Below are positions 33,053-45,434 of a DNA stretch of 64,000 nucleotides, piece by piece. The notes beneath the pieces are model-generated. The model was not told the origin of the DNA and searched no databases. It worked only from the letters and a program-made list of their open reading frames with translations. The stretch is taken from positions 2,914,001 through 2,978,000 of the forward strand of contig WWBZ02000073.1 in the NCBI GenBank assembly GCA_011503125.2, given 5' to 3'. Origin of the DNA: Botryosphaeria dothidea. Its lineage: Eukaryota; Ascomycota; Dothideomycetes; Botryosphaeriales; Botryosphaeriaceae. The first letter of the stretch is position 1. The number at the start of each line of letters is the position of its first letter. The position numbers were made by a program, and so were the translations under genes.

Positions 33053-34992
33053 ATGCCTTATCTGTCCAAAGAACGCCCTCAACTCAGCACGAAAGATATA
33101 CTTTCTTGGAGTTTTGATGAACCACAATATGACACAAGCAAGCCGGTAAATTGCCTTTGCCTTATATGGCTTTCTGGATCTAATGAGAAATATGAAAGCT
33201 TTGGATAGATGCTTCCGATCCGTCTCGCTCAATTTCCGGCGACGAAGCCCGTACGCTCATCACTAAACTCGTTGCTGGCTTCCGTAATGCAGGCCTTAAG
33301 CCCGGAGATACCGTGTGCATCGCTTCATTCAGTGAGGTCCGTCAACTAGGAAGAGCTGATGTTTTGCTTGCCCGCTTTTTCTTTGAACTAGTCTTACCTG
33401 CTATCAGATATACTACTACATCCTTGTCCTGGGCATTATAGCCGCTGGCTGCGTCTTCACGGGCACAAACCCAAGCTACACGCCCCTCGAGCTCGAACAC
33501 CACCTCCGCGCCTCCCGCGCCCAAATGATCATCTGCGAGCCCGAGCTCCTCGCCCCCATCCTCGCCACCTCCGTTGGAACCGACCTGCTCTCCCTCCACA
33601 ACACCACCCCGCGTATCCTCATCTTCGACCACCACACCCAGCCCTCCACGCCCCTCACCTCCCACCCTTCCCCCACTGATCTCCCCAGCCACCCCTCATG
33701 GCGCACCCTCCTCCACCACGGCTCCGCCCCCTGGCTCCGCTTCGACTCGGCCGCGACCTCGCAAACGACGACTGCCATGCTGCTCTTCTCCTCCGGCACC
33801 TCCGGCCTGCCCAAGCCGGTCCCCATCTCCCACGCCAACCTCATCGCCCAGCACGAACACGCCCTCTACTACAGCTCCCCCACCGGCCCGTCTTCGCACT
33901 ACACCTCCCAGCCCCCCTGGCCCGTCCGCCGCCTCTCCTTCCTCCCGCCGTTCCACGCCGCGGTGGCCCCCAGCACGCACGTGTCCCCCGCGAAGGCCGG
34001 CGACCCGACCTTCGTCCTGCGCAAGTTCGACGTCGAGCCCGTGCTGCGCGCCGTCCGCGCGCACGCCATCACCGACCTCATCCTCGTGCCGCCATGCGTG
34101 CTGGCGATCGTCAAGGCACCGCGGGCGGTGCTGGCGGATCCGGCGTGCTCGCTGCGGTCGGTGCGGTGGGTGCGGGTCGGGGCGGCGCCGCTGAGTCGGG
34201 GCGTGCAGGACGGGTTTCAGGGGCTGCTGGACGGCGCGACGGGCGGGAGGGGCTGCTTGACGCAGCTGTGGGGGATGACGGAGACGAGTTGCATTGCGTT
34301 GCAGATGGCGCCGGGGGAGCGGGATGGGGTTGTTGAGGAGGGGTTGAGCGGGACGGTGGGGAGGCCGGTTGTTGGGCTCGATGTGAAGGTTGTGGATGGG
34401 GAGGAGCGGGAGGTCCAGGAGGTGGATGGGGTGGTGAGGGGGGAGTTGTGCGTCAGGGGGCCGACGGTTGTGAGGGGGTATTTGGGGGAGGATGGGGGGT
34501 TCGATCGGAGGGAGTGGGATGAGGAGGGCTTTTTGAGGACGGGGGATATTGTGGTGAGAGTTGAGAGGACGGGGTTGTGGTATGTGGTTGATAGGAAGAA
34601 GGTGAGTTTTGGCTCTTGTGATTGTATGAGTGACTGGCGCTGATGGTTTGCAGGAACTTATCAAGGTCCGTGGCTTCCAGGTCGCGCCGCCGGAGATTGA
34701 GGCTGTGCTGTTGGCCCATCCGAATATCGTCGATGCGGCGGTCATTGGTGTTTTTGATGGGGCAACACAGTCGGAGTTGCCGCGTGCATACGTGGTGAAG
34801 AGGGAGGGAGCGGGGAAGTTGACAGCTGATGATGCAAAGAAGTGGGTTGCGGAAAGGTTGGCTAAGTATAAGTGGTTGGAGGCAGGAGTGGTGTTTTTGG
34901 ATGCCATCCCGAAGACCGCGAGCGGAAAGATCTTGAAAAGGGTATTGAGAGAGCAAGCAAAACAGGAAATGGGCAGAGAGCTGAAGCTGTAG
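33053..34992 (+). CDS. AMP-dependent ligase of the 4-coumarate/acyl-CoA ligase family
   Basis: Four exons: 33053-33145, 33199-33336, 33408-34601 and 34654-34992, all phase 0, 587 residues. The exon 2 start was set at 33199 because it alone gives the family sequence KP-WIDASDPS in frame. Seen in order: FTGTNPSYTP (~90-100), the ATP-binding loop LLFSSGTSGLPKPVPISH (~202-219), WGMTETS (~365), RTGDI (~454), then after the hinge DRKKELIKVRGFQVAPPEIE, and the catalytic Lys in KTASGKIL (~562). The enzyme activates a carboxylic acid as an acyl-adenylate and passes it to CoA. The C-terminus is RELKL, not a clean SKL peroxisomal signal, so location is open. Substrate (aryl or fatty acid) cannot be told from sequence. 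Confidence 0.9.
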
Positions 34993-36455
34993 TGAGAGGA
35001 CATAGCTATCGTGAGCCAGGTGCCACGATGAGATGCTGTTAAAACAAACCCCGCATCGCAGCTGTGGACATCGTTTCCCGCTATAAAGAGTTCTCTGAAG
35101 GAAAGCATGGTTGTCATTAATCATCTACCCGTTTATTAGAAAGCAGGGGGAACAATCTTGAAATTATTCTCCTCGTTCATAGAATCGATGACTAGGGCTG
35201 CACCATACTTTGAGTCACCTTCCTCTTTTGGAAATCTTCCGATAATGTTTGAACCGCAGCGGAAGTGACTTTCAAGAGAAATCAATCCAAGCTCTCTGGT
35301 GGATGTTGGCACTATCATAAAACACACGGACGCTGATCAGGATTATCTTTCCGGGGAGCTAAGCCGTGAGGACTGATGATCACAGATGACATCGATCTAG
35401 AAGCTTGGACTGATGGAATCCAACTATGTAGGATTATCCGTACGGTATGAACACCTATGGCGGTTCAATTGGAGCTACTGTGGCTGCGGATTTTGCATCA
35501 CTCTCGGAAAAGGCAGGCATATTTGCTGCGAATGCTCAAAAGCTGTCTGAAGGTAAGCTCTGAAGCTCTGGGGCCGGCTAGGAGGAGACTGATGAGATAA
35601 AAGCGTGGTTTGCAGGTGGATGGTCCGCTTTAAGTAGGTGCTGGTTGGATAGTACTGTTGTGTCCACGTGACATCGAAGCGGGGAGCTGTTCGGAAAAGA
35701 GGCCAGCGAGCAGCTTTCTGTATGCCGATTGGCCGGGAGAGCTTGCTCAAGCTCGCTGGCGTTCAATGACTGGTGAAGATGCGGTATGACTCTCAAGAGG
35801 CTGAAGAATGAGTCAACAGTCACAGTGGCAGCTTTAAAAGCGCGCTGGTGCAGGCGATTCGTTCAACAACCACACGTTCACTCTCCTCGGTAACCTCTTT
35901 GGCTTACCGTATCCGGAGTTAAGGCGCAAACGCCGTTGTTCGCTCCCGCCAACCGCCCAGGCGGCCACGGTGGGGATGAGTCGACGAGCAGTGTGCCACG
36001 GCTCGAGGGACGGAGTGCAATTGCTCGAGATGGGCAGCTGCGGGTCGATGAGCCAAGCGGGCGGCGGGGCTCTGGGAATGCGTGCCGGCGAGAGAGTGGC
36101 GGGCAGGGCAGATGATGGCTGTGTGGATTGCCGCGCTTGGGACGCTGCCATTGGGCATCGTGTGCATTAAGCGAGCCCCACCGCCGCCCAGCCAGCGCAA
36201 AACCTGTGCCTCCGTCATCCCACCTGCTGTCCGACCTTTCCTTTCCTCCTCCACACCCCTCCTCGATCACCTCGAGCTTTTAAAAGGCACGCCCGGCCTT
36301 GAAAAACTCGTTGCTTGATCGCAATCCGCACTTCCAAGGCAGCGCCTCTTTCCCATCGCGTTCGCAGAGCGTCGCCCGATAGCCCAAAAGCGGGGTATCC
36401 AACTTCCTCGAAGAAAAGTCTTTTCAAGTAGACATCTCCGCGCAACACCGCCAAG
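34993..36455. other. Intergenic region with the elongation factor 2 promoter
   Basis: 1.46 kb with no recognised gene. The part next to EF2 (about 35830-36455) is GC-rich, with CT-rich stretches near 36190-36260 and CTTTTAAAAGG at 36277-36287 as a possible TATA-like element ~175 bases upstream of the ATG. A strong promoter is expected here. Confidence 0.5.
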
Positions 36456-39330
36456 ATGGTCAAGTAAGTCGCCGTCCAGTACAATCCGTGTCCTCGTCTC
36501 CCTCCGCGCGCCGTTGGCGATGTCTTTGGCCGCCGCTGGACCGCGGATCGCCACTCCGTCTTATGGGATACCATGCTGACAATTCGCCCACAGGTTCACC
36601 GTCGAGGAGGTACGCCTACGATGCCCGAGTCTCATGTATGCGAATGCAAGTGAATACTGACATGCTCCAAGATCCGTGGTCTCATGGACAATCCGATCAA
36701 CATTCGGAACATGTCCGTCATTGCCCACGGTAAGTTGCGACACCCGCTTGACTTGCGATCGCGCGCTGACAATTGTCCTCAGTCGACCACGGCAAGTCTA
36801 CCCTGACCGACTCCCTCGTCCAGCGCGCCGGTATCATTTCTGCCGCCAAGGCTGGTGAGGCCCGTTTCACCGATACTCGTCCCGATGAACAGGAGCGTGG
36901 TGTCACGATCAAGTCCACCGCCATCTCCCTGTACGCCCAGCTCCTCGACGAGGAGGACCTGAAGGACATCCCCGTCAAGACCGAGAAGAACGACTTCTTG
37001 ATCAACCTGATTGACTCGCCCGGTCACGTTGACTTCTCCTCCGAGGTCACTGCTGCCCTCCGTGTCACTGACGGTGCTCTCGTCGTCGTCGACACCGTTG
37101 AGGGTGTCTGCGTCCAGACCGAGACTGTCTTGCGCCAGGCTCTTGGTGAGCGTATCAAGCCTGTTGTCATCATCAACAAGGTCGACCGTGCTCTTCTTGA
37201 GCTCCAGGTCTCCAAGGAGGACCTGTACCAGAACTTCTCCCGTGTCATCGAGTCCGTCAACGTCGTCATTGCCACCTACTTTGACAAGGTCCTCGGTGAT
37301 GTCCAGGTCTACCCCGACAAGGGTACCGTTGCCTTCGGTTCCGGTCTTCACGGCTGGGCCTTCACTGTCCGCCAATTCGCCACTAGGTACGCCAAGAAGT
37401 TTGGTGTTGACAAGAACAAGATGATGGAGCGTCTCTGGGTAAGTCAATTTCCGCGCAATTGAGAATGTTCAGGTCCTAATTTGGCGATAGGGCGACAACT
37501 TCTTCAACCCCAAGACCAAGAAGTGGACCAAGACCGCTCCCGAGAACGGCGAGCGTGCCTTCAACCAGTTCATCCTGGACCCCATCTTCCGCATCTTCAA
37601 CGCTGTCATGAACTTCAAGAAGGATGAGATCCCCACCATCCTCGACAAGCTCGAGATCAAGCTCACCAGCGATGAGAAGGATCTCGAGGGCAAGCAGCTC
37701 CTCAAGGTCGTCATGAGGAAATTCCTTCCTGCCGCTGATGCTCTTTTGGAGATGATGATTCTCCACCTGCCTTCTCCTGCCACTGCTCAGAAGTACCGTA
37801 TGGAGACTCTGTACGAGGGTCCCCACGACGACGAGAGCGCCCTTGGTATCCGTGACTGCGACCCCAAGGGTCCCCTCATGCTTTACATCTCGAAGATGGT
37901 TCCGACCTCTGATAAGGGTCGTTTCTACGCTTTCGGTCGTGTCTTCTCTGGTACCGTCCGCTCCGGTCTGAAGGTCCGCATCCAGGGCCCCAACTACACC
38001 CCTGGCCGCAAGGAGGACCTGTTCGTCAAGTCCATCCAGCGTACCATCCTCATGATGGGTCGTTTCGTCGAGCCCATTGAGGATGTCCCTGCCGGTAACA
38101 TTCTGGGTCTGGTCGGTATTGATCAGTTCCTGCTCAAGTCTGGTACCCTCACCACCAGCGAGACTGCCCACAACATGAAGGTCATGAAGTTCTCCGTCTC
38201 GCCCGTCGTCCAGCGCTCCGTCGAGGTCAAGAACGCCAACGATCTGCCTAAGCTCGTCGAAGGTCTCAAGCGTCTGTCCAAGTCCGACCCTTGTGTCCTT
38301 ACCTACATCTCCGATTCCGGTGAGCACGTTGTTGCCGGTGCCGGTGAACTCCACCTCGAGATTTGCTTGAAGGATCTCGAGGAGGACCACGCTGGTGTTC
38401 CTCTCCGCATCTCCGACCCCGTCGTCCAGTACCGTGAGTCCGTTGGTGCCGATTCCCGCATCGTCGCTCTGTCCAAGTCGCCCAACAAGCACAACCGTCT
38501 GTACATCACTGCCTCTCCTCTTGGTGAGGAGGTCTCCAAGGACATTGAGGCTGGCAAGATTGGCCCGCGTGATGATTTCAAGGCTCGCGCCCGTCTCCTT
38601 GCTGACGAACACGGCTGGGATGTCACCGATGCTCGTAAGATTTGGTGCTTCGGTCCTGACACCAACGGTGCCAACCTCCTGGTTGACCAGACCAAGGCCG
38701 TCCAGTACCTTAACGAAATCAAGGACTCGGTCGTCTCCGGTTTCCAGTGGGCCACCAAGGAAGGTCCCATTGCCGAGGAGCCCATGCGCTCGGTCCGCTT
38801 CAACATCATGGATGTCACCCTCCACGCCGATGCTATCCACCGTGGTGGTGGTCAGATCATCCCCACTGCTCGTCGTGTCTTGTACGCCGCTACCCTGCTC
38901 GCCGAGCCCTCTCTTCTCGAGCCCGTCTTCTTGGTCGAGATCCAGGTTCCCGAGAACGCCATGGGTGGTATCTACGGTGTCCTTACCCGCAGGAGAGGTC
39001 ACGTCTTTGAGGAGGCTCAGCGCCCTGGTACTCCTCTCTTCAACGTCAAGGCCTACCTTCCCGTCAAGGAGTCGTTCGGTTTCAACGCCGACCTGCGCTC
39101 CAACACTTCCGGCCAGGCCTTCCCCCAGTCCGTCTTCGATCACTGGCAGATCCTGCCTGGTGGTTCGCCCATCGACAAGACCACCCTGCCCGGCCAGGTC
39201 GTCGAGGAGATGCGCAAGAGGAAGGGTCTCAAGCCCGAGGTTCCCGGTTACGAGAACGTAAGTTTCGAATACTCTATTGCCAAGTTGGATCCCCTGCTAA
39301 CAATGCCGATAGTACTACGACAAGTTGTAA
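36456..39330 (+). CDS. EF2: Translation elongation factor 2
   Basis: Six exons: 36456-36463, 36594-36609, 36672-36729, 36783-37438, 37491-39257 and 39313-39330, 840 residues (yeast eEF2 has 842). The first exons are tiny (8 and 16 nt), as often in fungal EF2 genes. It is the GTPase that translocates the ribosome. GTPase motifs: AHVDHGKST (P-loop), [12 protein letters not shown] (switch 1), [12 protein letters not shown] (G3) and NKVDR (G4). [17 protein letters not shown] near residue 696 contains the His converted to diphthamide. The protein ends YYDKL after the last 18-nt exon. Codon use is strongly biased to C-ending codons (GTC, ACC, AAG), unlike its neighbours, as expected for a highly expressed gene. 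Confidence 0.97.
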
Positions 39331-39949
39331 GAGGTTTCTGTCGCAAAAAGATAGAAAACCTTTTCTCAAAAATATCCGGTCTTCGGGGCATCATCAGGAA
39401 TGCTCGTCATCTCTGTCCTCGTTGCGGAAACGCCGGCGAGGTTATCGATATCTCAAACGGGCTCAAATTAGAGATATGACGGATGATTGGCATGGGGATA
39501 TCCGTTCGGTAGAAGGCCGACTTTGATGATGCACTTGATGTCCTTTTCCTTTAGCATGGTTCTTTTTTTGTGTATCCCGGGCGCCAGAAATCTACACGAT
39601 ATGAACACAAAATCACGATGCATAATGGTGTGATGTGAATATGAATCTCATTCCCCGTCTCCAGACGGTGAAGATGAACGTGCCGCCAGAATGCTAGCAC
39701 GTGACGCGGAATTTCTGTGGCTCCGGGCGCGTTCTTGTGCTCTTCGTCATAGCGCGGGTTTCGAGGCAGGATGATTTTGGGGACCATCACACGCCCGCTG
39801 CACTCCACATCCGCACCTCTTGAACCTGATTGCGTCGCATGTCAATGCCAGCCTTTCACTAGCATCGCTACAGCTTCTTGGACCCTTTTCCCCGCCCAAC
39901 TCACGCAACGCCGCCTCGCTCTCTACGTACACTAGCGCCCGTCGCCAAG
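39331..39949. other. Intergenic region (EF2 3' end, RNA-binding protein promoter)
   Basis: No gene recognised in 620 bases. The last ~100 bases before 39950 are pyrimidine-rich (CCCGCCCAACTCACGC, CTCTCTACG), as in other fungal leaders. No clear TATA box. Confidence 0.5.
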
Positions 39950-42661
39950 ATGCTTATTAGCGACGACGACGCGCTGGAGCTGAAGAGATGGATTGTAAAG
40001 AGACTGGAAGACATGTAGGACTATGCGCTTCTAATGTAGTTCAGATTCACTGACACTGCTGCCAACAGGAGCTCGGATGCAGACTCGGATGTCCTCGCCG
40101 ATTACGTTCTAGCTTTGGTCAGAACTGAAGACTCGGACGAGCAGGTGAAGACCAATTGCTTGGAGAACCTCGAGGACTTCTTGCGCGATCGTAATATCAC
40201 CCCAGACTGCTACAAACGCGATGAGCTGACGCTATGATCCTAGACACTGCTCCGTTTGTCGACGACGTCTTCAACGCCATTCGCACGAAATCATACCTTC
40301 CGAACCCTCCAGCTACAGAGTCCGCGCCTATCCAGCCCGAGGACACACAGTCTTTCAATCCGCCCAGCGGACCCGCCAATGGTAACCGACGTCCAAGTGC
40401 GCAGTTTGAGAACGGATTTCATAACGGCAGCGTAGATCAGTCGCGCAAACGTACATGGGGAGATCGGGCAGGCAGCGAGCAGCGCGATGGTCCAGACACA
40501 CATTATGGTCGCGGCGCCGGTGGAGAGAGGGCTATCAAGCAAATGCGCAGAGGGAACTACCAGGGTGGGGGTGGCCGGGGAGGTCGTCACGGAGACATGA
40601 GCATCGCGGGTCTACCAGGCCTTGGGCAGTCTTCTATGTCGCCCATGCAGAATATGCATCAGATGCCTAACCTTCCGCAAGGACTCCCCCAGATCGACCC
40701 AAACAACCCACTCAGCGCTATCATGGCCATGCAAGCTATGGGCTTCCCACCGCTTCCCGGCATGCCACAGATTCCCATGGGCGCACCAAACAACTTTGGA
40801 CAGAATGCGTCAGGCGCACAGGGCTTCCCTCATGCTGGCTCGCCGCCGCCACGAAGGGTTGGGGAGCGGTGTCGCGATTACGACACGAAAGGGTTCTGCG
40901 CTCTCGGCAGCGTCTGCCCGTACGAACACGGCACCGATCCGATCGTCGTGCCTACAGATGGTGGGATTACCAACTTCTACATACCCTACGGTTCGCCACG
41001 TTCAGCACTCGCCAACTTGCGGCGGATCACTGAATCAGCGGCGAATCCAAACAACATCCCCGTCACTAACACACGCATCCCAGAGTACGACCCCAAGAGC
41101 GCCACGATCGACACCGACCGCCACATGAACGGACACGGCGAGCGCCGCCATCACCACCACGAGAGGGGCCGCGGAGGCAGGGGACGTGGACGCGGGGATC
41201 GCGGCCGCAGAGGCGGACGCGCCGACTTCTCGCAGGCCGGCCCCAACCACGATCGCTCCATCACGACCATCGTCATAGAGAATATCCCGGAGGAAAAGTT
41301 CTCCGAGGACGCCGTCCGCGAGTTCTTCGCCGAGTTTGGTAATATTGAGGAAGTCACGATGCATGCTTACAAACGCTTGGCACTAATCAAGTACGACGAT
41401 TACTCCTCGGCGCGCAAGGCGTACGATAGCCCGAAGGTCATTTTCGATAATCGGTTCGTGAAGGTGTATTGGTACAAGCCGGACCAGCACTCGGACGTCA
41501 ATGGCGCGAATGGCAGGCAGGGCAGCGAGGGCGCGAAGAAGGAGGACGAAGAGATGATTGATATCGAGGAGATTAAGCGCAGGCAGGAGGAGGCGCAGAA
41601 GGCGCACGAGGAGAAGCAACGGAAGCTGCAGGAGGCGGAGGCGCAGAAGGCGGAGCTCGACGCGAAGGTGAAGGCGCAGGCCGAAGAGCGCAAGAAGTTG
41701 CTGGAGAAGCTGGCGGAGAAGACGGCGAAGAAGACGGGAGGAGCAGCGCCGCCGTCGCCGACGATCAAGGGCGGCGATGGCGCGGAGCCGATGCAGGAGG
41801 ACGTCTCGTCGAACGGCACCGAGGATAAGAAGAGCTCGCAGACGGAGGCGTTGAGGTTGAAGCTCGCGCAGCTGGAGGCGGAGGCTGAGAGCATGGGTAT
41901 CAATCCGAATGACCCGGGCTACGGTCAGAGCACGTATCGCGGCCGCGGCGGCAGAGGCGCTTTCCGTGGTCGCGGCGGCTATGTTCCGCGCGGTCGTGGC
42001 GGATACGACCCGTCATACAGAGGCGGCTATCGCGGCCGTGGTGGCTACGGCGCAAGGGGCGGCGCGGTCAAGCGTCTGGATTTCCGGCCGAGGAGGGTGG
42101 TGGTCAAGATTGGCGATGGCGAGGAGGAATGGACGTCCGAGAGGGACGAGGCGCTGCGCAGCCATCTATTCGTGAGTTTTCTGTCCACCCGGGATCTCGG
42201 GGACGGAGGAATACTGATACGTGCCTGTCTTTCCAGAATAACTTCGAGTTCGACAACATCGATACCTATCCCGAGGGCGGCAAGAACGCTATGGTAATTG
42301 CCTTCAAGGAGAGGTATATCGCTGAGAACGTATGTCTAATCTATCCCTTCCCTTGGCACATGAATCTGACACTTATACCGAACAGTTCATAGCCCAATCC
42401 CAGGATATACCCTCGATTGGCAAGGTCCAGCTCTCGTGGGCGCCCAACCTGTCAAATGCCAACTCCAAACCGGCATCCGTCACGGATAATTCGGCGCCGG
42501 GTAGCCCATCGGCCATGACGGGTGTCGAGGATACGGGTATGGGCGGCGGCGGTGCGGACACGAGTGCGGGTGCGGTTTCTGCGGGCGGTGCTGGTGCTGT
42601 TGGTGCAGGCGGCGAGGAGTTTGATGTTGCGGATGATGAGGATCGGTGGATGGCTGCTTGA
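39950..42661 (+). CDS. RBM26/RBM27-type RNA-binding protein (PWI-like, CCCH zinc finger, RRM, RGG)
   Basis: Five exons: 39950-40014, 40069-40190, 40244-42171, 42237-42329 and 42386-42661, 827 residues. The first two small exons restore a PWI-like N-terminus (DALELKRWIVKRLEDM, then DVLADYVLALV). Other features: a CCCH finger at ~272-295 with spacing C-x8-C-x5-C-x3-H (CRDYDTKGFCALGSVCPYEH); an Arg/Gly/His patch at ~345-385; an RRM at ~402-478 (ITTIVIENIPEEKFSED); a Glu/Lys/Ala-rich coiled coil at ~500-570; RGG repeats at ~630-670; and a second RRM-like unit ending KVQLSW. This order is that of human RBM26/27 and fission yeast Rmn1, which act with the nuclear exosome adaptor on polyadenylated RNA. 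The tail is Gly/Ala-rich and ends DEDRWMAA. Confidence 0.9.
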
Positions 42662-43417
42662 GAGGAAGGGGGAATGATGGAAGACTGCTTGAACGTAGGG
42701 GAAAATGATGGAAGTTTGATGATGAGGCGACGGAAAAGTGATTCAGTGGTGGTATTCTTTTTAGTTCATTTTTTGGACCAGTAAATTTTCGAGGACATGC
42801 ATAGCATAATTGGCTGGTGCATTGGGGCGGCGTTGGCACGAGGGTTCAATAAATGTATGACTTCCGATACTGCATGGAGTTTTGACTCGACCGGTGGTGA
42901 TATTGAGTTACGGCTGGTTCTGGATATGGATAGTAAGGCATGCTTGGTCTTTTGCTCTATTGACATCCCACGGCATGGGTTCTCTTGTCGTACATGTTCT
43001 ACTTAATCATCTTACTCTTCTGACTTTTTCTCCCTATTTGTGCTATTTGAATGGAGTAAAATTGCATTCAGAAGGGGCATGAGAAAGGCTCACAGAGGTT
43101 GTGGCCACGGCCTTCCGAGTCCTTCTGTCCTGGGGTTCAAAAATCCCGTAGGTCCGTCGGCATATATCATCTCATCGCCCGATCAGACCAAAAGTTTCCC
43201 TCAGAAAAGATACCACATCCAGACGATACACCAACTCGTCCGGATAGCCCTCGAAAGAAGAGTGAAGCACTCCCGCCGCCCCCGGCTTTCCAGGCACTCT
43301 CACAGCACAGAACCGTCTCTTGAGTATATGTATCCACGCATGCCGTCCATCAATTCAGATAACTCCCGATTGCCTCTAGTATCCTTGTGTTTCTTTTGTT
43401 CATTTCCCCCCTCCCCT
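42662..43417. other. Convergent intergenic region
   Basis: Lies between the 3' ends of the RNA-binding protein gene and CTK2. No gene or RNA recognised. A GGTTCAAAAATCC sequence near 43133 resembles a pol III B box, but no matching A box or cloverleaf was found. The 43040-43966 open frame is a GC-rich shadow of CTK2. Confidence 0.5.
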
Positions 43418-45434
43418 TCACCTCCTCCCCCTCGGCGGCCGATCATCGTGTCCCGCCCGGCCATCATGTCCCCCGCGGCCATCGTGCCCGCCCGCCCTGC
43501 CGCCCCCCGGACCGCTGGGGATCTCCGGCACCTCGACCTCGACCTCGTACTCCTCCTCCTCGTCGTTGAAGTAGCTCGCCACCGTGCGCTTCTCGTCGCG
43601 CGCGCGCGCCGCGTCCAGCATGAACCGCACCGTCCCGCCCAGGCCCCTCGTCCCGACTGCGGAGACGGGCAGCGCGACGACGGGCGAAGCCGCGGCTTGT
43701 TGCTGTTGTTGTTGCGCCTGCGCGCCGTTCGCGGTTGTCGTCGTGCCCGGCTTGGGCGGGAGGCCGTTGGTGGCTTTGGGCGCGGTGGGGGGTGGTGGGG
43801 GGTCGGACTGCGTGTAGCGCGGCAGGCGGGCGGCGGTGGATTCCTGGTTGAGGGCGATGCGCACGTTGATGTAGGCGTCGAGCGGGTGGTCGGGGCCGAT
43901 GAGGCTGGAGGCGCGGTGGTGCGTGTAGAGGTCGAGGAGGTCGAGCATCGTTTCTGTGGGCGTTAGTTTTTTTTTGGGGGGAGGGGAGGAGGGAGACGGG
44001 GGGCGCGCACCCATCACTTCCGCCCGCGTCACCTTCCACCGCGCGTACTCGATGCCCCCGCCGCCGCGCCGGTCGAGGACGCGCTCGAGGTTCGCGTCGC
44101 ACAGGCGCGCGGCCAGCTCGACGCTGCCGATCGCCATGGCGGCGGTGGTTTGCTTGAGCGGGGCGAAGGTGCGGTACAGGTCGAGCGACATGCTGTAGGC
44201 GGTCTTGCCGACGCGGGCCTTGGCGTAGCCGCAGCGGCGGGCGAGCTTGATGACGAGCTTTTGGGGTTGGCGGTTGCGGAAGTCGAAGCCGGCGCCTTCG
44301 AGCATGAGGCGCTCGAGGCCGATGATGACTTTGGAGGGCTGCTCGAGTTGCTGGCGGCGGAGCTGGGGCGTGAGTCGATCGTGCTCTTTGCGGCATGCGA
44401 GAGAGGGAGGATTGGGGGGTTTGGGGCACTCACGGGGTCGTCGGGCGAGAGCTGGTCGGCGGGCGGGAGCTTGAGGTTGAAGGAGGCGCAGATGATTTCT
44501 TTGGACTTCTTGAGCGTGTCTTCGATCTTGCAGGCTGTGAAGAGGGCGGCTAGTGCAGCTTCCTGCGAGTTCGTCAGGTTCTTCGCTGTGTTGGACATGG
44601 GTGGAGCGAGCACTTACGACGAGGTTGTATTCGTTGTCTGCGTGGATGAGGCGGAATTTATGGTAGTACACACATGCAGTATTGAATGTTCTCACAGGGC
44701 TATGAACTGTGAGACGGTGGAAGGCAAGAAGACGGGGAATTGAGGGCTTACAGCTGTAATGATTTCCTCACGTTGTCGATGAGCTGCACACCTTGAAGCC
44801 TGATGCTGTCCTCCTTGGCCTCGGCCATCCCAATAGCGCTAAGGAACTGGTCGATTTTTTGCTGAAAGATGTAGGGCTTCGCGACCTCAATGAAGGACGG
44901 GTGCGGGCCGGGCTGGCCGTTGGGAGCAGTCAGCGGCGCAGGAGCGGGCGCCATGATGATCACGTCCGCGTCCTTGTCTTGGTCACTCAGCGGCGTCAGT
45001 TGGCCGTAGGGCTTGAGGTGCAGCAGCTTCTTCGGCTTCTCAGGCTCCTCGTGCTTGTCGGGACTCGAGGCTGCGCTGGTGGCAACACGCCGGGTCGGCG
45101 ACGTGTCGGGCGGGCTGTCTCGGTCGCGTCTGTGGAGCTTGTTGCGGGCGCCCAGGGCGATGAGGTTCGGATTGTCAGCATCTGGACGGGCCGCGGGGCG
45201 GTCTTTGGCGGCTGCTCCCCCGGCCTGTGTCCGCCCAAGACCGGGGCCGGGGTCTGCCTGCTGCTGCTTCGTCGGCGCCACCGATTCTCCGGCCTTGTCG
45301 CGTCGCATCGACGCGCCCTTGACATGAATGTCGTCGTCTCGCCATTGCCGCAGCGGTCCGTTGCTGTGGACCGACACCGTTCGCTCGAGATTCGGTGGCT
45401 GGTAATAGTGCGGCTTCTTTGTTCTTCTGGCCAT
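43418..45434 (-). CDS. CTK2: CTD kinase I beta subunit (cyclin, Ctk2-like)
   Basis: Five exons on the minus strand: 45434-44752, 44699-44618, 44562-44434, 44362-44011 and 43953-43418, 593 residues. Introns are 52-71 nt, and the last has a perfect ACTAAC branch site. The exon 2 acceptor TTCATAG was preferred over the nearby CTCACAG because the latter gives a stop. The N-terminal ~160 residues are disordered (Arg/Pro/Gln). The cyclin box follows: KPYIFQQKIDQFLSAIGMAE, PVRTFNTACVYYHKFRLIHA, AALAALFTACKIEDTLKKSK, then the second fold with LERLMLEGAGFDFRNRQPQK. The C-terminus has a Gln run (43691-43712), an acidic EEEEYEVEVEVPE stretch and Gly/Asp/His repeats. Partner of the Ctk1 kinase that phosphorylates Ser2 of the RNA polymerase II tail; nuclear. 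Confidence 0.88.

Noticed and set aside
26036..34992. Secondary-metabolite cluster (oxidase, methyltransferase, CoA ligase side by side)
   Set aside because: No polyketide, peptide or terpene synthase, no cluster regulator or transporter, and the block continues directly into EF2 and other housekeeping genes.
33696..35117. 473-codon minus-strand frame over the acyl-CoA ligase
   Set aside because: Arg/Pro/His-rich shadow of a GC-rich gene with all ligase motifs on the plus strand.
37476..39143. 555-codon open frame on the minus strand
   Set aside because: It is the antisense of EF2, whose extreme codon bias leaves no stops on the other strand; its own translation is low-complexity Leu/Gly/Asp/Val.
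43120..43200. Possible tRNA gene (GGTTCAAAAATCC resembles a B box)
   Set aside because: No A box or acceptor-stem pairing could be found at the right distance.
43040..43966. 308-codon plus-strand frame
   Set aside because: Opposite the 3' exon of CTK2; Arg/Val/Gly-rich translation with no motif, while the minus strand has a coherent cyclin with five exons.
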